Part shown: positions 6,714-7,923 of the stretch, piece by piece | Layout of the letters: every line of letters starts with the position of its first letter | Numbering within the stretch: the first letter of the stretch is position 1 | Assembly: GCA_035532215.1 (NCBI GenBank) | Contig: DATKRK010000349.1 | Span: 1-7,923, forward strand | Length of the DNA: 7,923 bases | Reading direction: 5' to 3' | Source of the DNA: JAICIG01 sp035532215 | GTDB lineage: Bacteria > Planctomycetota > Planctomycetia > Pirellulales > JAICIG01 | Translations under genes and position numbers: made by a program | Notes under the pieces: generated by a model | What the model was told of the DNA's origin: nothing | Seen by the model: only the letters and a program-made list of their open reading frames with translations | Databases searched by the model: none

Positions 6714-6727
6714 TTGCTGAACAGCAA
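6714..6727. promoter_or_regulatory. Short palindrome, candidate operator
   Basis: TTGCTG and CAGCAA flank two bases (TTGCTGAACAGCAA), a perfect 6-bp dyad about 115 bases upstream of the ATG at 6598. The size and symmetry suit a dimeric helix-turn-helix repressor controlling the small gene and helicase. No regulator is encoded next to it, so the role is a guess. Confidence 0.25.
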
Positions 6728-6883
6728 CCGCAGACTGCCACAGCTTGGGGTAAATTCAAGCGATTTTTGCAACCCAAGAGTGAGTGCGGCTTCCCCGCGA
6801 AAAACGACCACGATTGGCCAGGGGGGATTGCATCACGATCGGCTGTCGCTGTTCTTACGGCTGACCCAGCCCAAAAGGCTGAA

Positions 6884-6931
6884 TCACGGGCCGCCCAGGT
6901 ACCTGCCCCGCCTGCGGCGGCTCTTTTTCAT
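6884..6931 (-). CDS. Possible 15-residue Arg-rich micro-peptide
   Basis: The frame reads MKKSRRRRGRYLGGP and then stops. GAGG (plus 6939-6942) lies seven bases before the ATG, an acceptable Shine-Dalgarno arrangement. The peptide is strongly basic and I recognise no family. Being so short, it could easily be chance; its interest comes only from the RBS and composition. Confidence 0.18.
   Translation of the reverse strand: MKKSRRRRGRYLGGP
6908..6928 (+). terminator. Weak terminator-like hairpin
   Basis: CCGCC (6908-6912) and GGCGG (6916-6920) form a 5-bp stem with a three-base loop. Five Ts (6924-6928) begin three bases later. It would act on rightward transcripts, but no rightward gene precedes it. 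The short stem and the gap before the T-run keep confidence low. Confidence 0.25.
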
Positions 6932-7092
6932 GCGCTGACCTCATCTTGCGGCTGAAGCAAAACAGCGTTCTTTTCGTAGGTGCAGCCAGAGCCTACCGCC
7001 CGTAAGTGCGTGCCGTTCGGCAGACTGTCCTTAGCGGAGGGACCACATTCGATTCTAATCTGAGACCGAACAGGGCGGCGGCTCTCGTTGGT

Positions 7093-7800
7093 TCACTTGA
7101 GCCTGCCTCTAATGAGTCCTTCGTGGATCAGCGCGCGAAGGAGCAATCGGCCAGTGAACGAGTCGAGGGCCATCCCGTCGGGAATAGGAGGAACAGGGTC
7201 GTTAAGGTTGTCGTGCCCAAGGGCATTTGCGATCCGCTTTTCGATTTCTGATTTGTTGCGAGATGCCTTGAACGATGTCCCTTGAAGAGTGGCAAGAAGC
7301 TCACGGAGATAGATGTCGGTTTCAGAAAGAGTCAATAAGTTGGGGTTGCGCGATACAATGTCGAGAGCCAAGCGAGAGGATTTTTCAGAGGCTTGGTGTG
7401 GCTGAATCTCAATCATTGTACGGCCCAGGGCGCTGTTTAGGCGGTGAAAATTGGTCATGATGGTTTTGGGGTTAGATGCAAAGAGCGCCGGCCGCTTGCA
7501 AGCAAGTGTGAGATAGTTGCGCCGTGTGAGACCGGTTGACGCAAGTGCTGTAGCGACCTCATTGATATTGGAAATGACCGTTTCTGGACGGGTCGCCCAC
7601 AAGCGTGCATTGCTTTGCACAACGCGAAGGTACTTGGAACGCGTTAGCCCGTCGGCTTCAAAGTACTGGACCACCGGATCGAAGTTGCTGATAAGGGTTG
7701 CCGGTGGGAGTTTGAAAAGCACTGGGAAGGTCAGCGCCTGCCTCAAGAATTGCTGTCGATCGATGCCATCGGCTTTGAAATGCCTTAGAGGCCGTAACAA
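7093..7800 (-). CDS. mTERF-like 39-residue helical-repeat protein, probably 5'-truncated
   Basis: The 235-residue frame has three consecutive repeats of exactly 39 residues (8-46, 47-85, 86-124). Each follows ADG-[IL]-x-R-x-x-[YF]-L, then P/N-x-L-[FW] and P-x-T-x-I-x-N. A degenerate fourth unit may follow near 140-175, then a C-terminal region ending in LLLRALIHEGLIRGRLK. The pattern resembles mTERF-type alpha-helical repeats, which bind nucleic acid in organelles, and I recall similar bacterial proteins, particularly from rhizobia. Nucleic-acid binding is inferred. The only start at the open end is TTG 7800, with no Shine-Dalgarno sequence and an in-frame TAA at 7812-7814. Translation would begin in the tail of a preceding repeat, so the gene has probably lost its 5' part. 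GC content is clearly lower than in the helicase, which points to separate acquisition. Confidence 0.7.
   Translation of the reverse strand: MLRPLRHFKADGIDRQQFLRQALTFPVLFKLPPATLISNFDPVVQYFEADGLTRSKYLRVVQSNARLWATRPETVISNINEVATALASTGLTRRNYLTLACKRPALFASNPKTIMTNFHRLNSALGRTMIEIQPHQASEKSSRLALDIVSRNPNLLTLSETDIYLRELLATLQGTSFKASRNKSEIEKRIANALGHDNLNDPVPPIPDGMALDSFTGRLLLRALIHEGLIRGRLK
7429..7779 (-). repeat. Three tandem 117-bp protein-coding repeat units
   Basis: The units at 7779-7663, 7662-7546 and 7545-7429 each encode 39 residues. They are aligned on conserved positions but diverged in DNA sequence, so they are old protein repeats rather than recent DNA duplications. The seven residues before the first unit fit the tail of another, now missing, unit. 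Confidence 0.7.
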
Positions 7801-7820
7801 AACGCATATTCGTTACAGTG

Positions 7821-7835
7821 TGGCACGATATTTGC
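7821..7835 (+). promoter_or_regulatory. Sigma-54 (-24/-12) promoter
   Basis: TGGCACG (7821-7827), four bases, then TTGC (7832-7835) match the sigma-54 consensus with correct GG-N10-GC spacing (GG 7822-7823, GC 7834-7835). Transcription would start near 7847, about 41 bases before the ATG at 7888. Sigma-54 promoters require an enhancer-binding ATPase, whose site would normally lie 80-200 bp upstream, here inside the repeat-protein gene; I did not identify it. Confidence 0.65.
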
Positions 7836-7845
7836 GCCGGGATTC

Positions 7846-7871
7846 TCTTGGTTGGACAATGGAAACCAAGA
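7846..7871 (+). promoter_or_regulatory. 5' leader hairpin of the right-hand gene
   Basis: TCTTGGTT (7846-7853) pairs perfectly over 8 bp with AACCAAGA (7864-7871) around a 10-base loop. It begins at the predicted sigma-54 start point and ends just before the Shine-Dalgarno sequence, so the mRNA would carry a stem-loop at its 5' end. That could affect stability or translation. The pairing is seen; the role is inferred. Confidence 0.45.
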
Positions 7872-7887
7872 ACGAAAGGAGTCTGCC

Positions 7888-7923
7888 ATGGCGAGGATCA
7901 TGCTACCTGCGGGGCTTTGGGAA
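7888..7923 (+). CDS. N-terminal fragment of an unidentified protein (runs off the window)
   Basis: Twelve codons are visible, reading MARIMLPAGLWE; the family cannot be named. AAAGGAG (7875-7881) lies six bases before the ATG, an excellent Shine-Dalgarno arrangement. An upstream ATG at 7859 opens a different frame that also stays open to the window edge, but it lacks a ribosome-binding site. The gene is divergent from the repeat-protein gene and is driven by the sigma-54-type promoter. Confidence 0.6.
   Translation, partial: MARIMLPAGLWE

Larger units (their letters stand above)
6599..7092. other. Intergenic region with no solid gene
   Basis: None of the open frames on either strand has both a good ribosome-binding site and convincing protein composition, apart from a 15-codon candidate at 6884-6931. 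Visible structure includes a compact palindrome at 6714-6727, a 6-bp inverted repeat (6744-6749 with 6773-6778), CAGCC/GGCTG around 6868-6882 and a GC hairpin at 6908-6920 followed by Ts. The promoter of the small gene and helicase should lie here on the minus strand, but I could not identify clear -35 and -10 boxes. Confidence 0.4.

Noticed and set aside
6686..6955. Plus-strand open frames between 6686 and 6955
   Set aside because: No Shine-Dalgarno sequence, mixed low-information composition and two competing overlapping frames; not supportable.
7006..7460. Plus-strand frames opposite the 39-residue-repeat gene
   Set aside because: Antisense to a gene with clear periodic protein repeats.
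7859..7923. Alternative start ATG 7859 for the right-hand gene
   Set aside because: The frame is open but has no Shine-Dalgarno sequence, whereas ATG 7888 follows AAAGGAG with six-base spacing.
1..7923. CRISPR array, tRNA, insertion-sequence ends or attachment sites
   Set aside because: No regularly spaced identical repeats, no cloverleaf with a TTC arm, no transposase and no terminal inverted-repeat pair were found.

Overview
The window looks like an accessory (ICE-, plasmid- or island-type) region of a fairly GC-rich Gram-negative bacterium. A proteobacterium is my best guess, from the helicase/methylase family, an AbiEi-like antitoxin fragment and a -24/-12 (sigma-54) promoter, but nothing here fixes the taxon. 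There are no rRNA, tRNA or housekeeping genes. Composition is mosaic. By hand count, a 60-base sample inside the large gene (2581-2640) is 42/60 GC, while one in the right-hand repeat-protein gene (7201-7260) is 29/60.

Layout, left to right. (1) 1-28: the first codons of a minus-strand gene that leaves the window, preceded by a leader whose Shine-Dalgarno sequence lies in one arm of a perfect 10-bp inverted repeat. (2) 29-329: no convincing gene. (3) 330-512 minus: the winged-helix N-terminus of an AbiEi-like (DUF6088-type) antitoxin, broken off before the rest of the protein. Its promoter and a palindromic operator over the start codon appear intact; no toxin gene is present. A rho-independent terminator pointing right lies across its broken end. 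(4) 513-842: non-coding, with two GC-rich hairpins. (5) 843-5990 minus: a 1715-residue fusion of an N6-adenine methyltransferase-like domain and an SF2 helicase, ending in a beta-clamp-binding-like peptide. (6) 5991-6271: a 281-bp structured leader or spacer. (7) 6272-6598 minus: a 108-residue protein of unknown function, probably cotranscribed with the helicase. (8) 6599-7092: about 490 bp without a solid gene. (9) 7093-7800 minus: a low-GC gene with three exact-length 39-residue mTERF-like helical repeats, apparently cut at its 5' end. (10) 7801-7923: a divergent sigma-54-type promoter, a 5' leader hairpin and the first 12 codons of a plus-strand gene.

The two central genes form the functional core: a small acidic partner followed by a methylase-helicase with the domain layout of phage P1 DarB and related mobile-element proteins. 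They are flanked by debris and by modules of different origin. Recurring points of interest are mRNA leaders in which the ribosome-binding site can pair with upstream sequence, and the 39-residue repeat protein.
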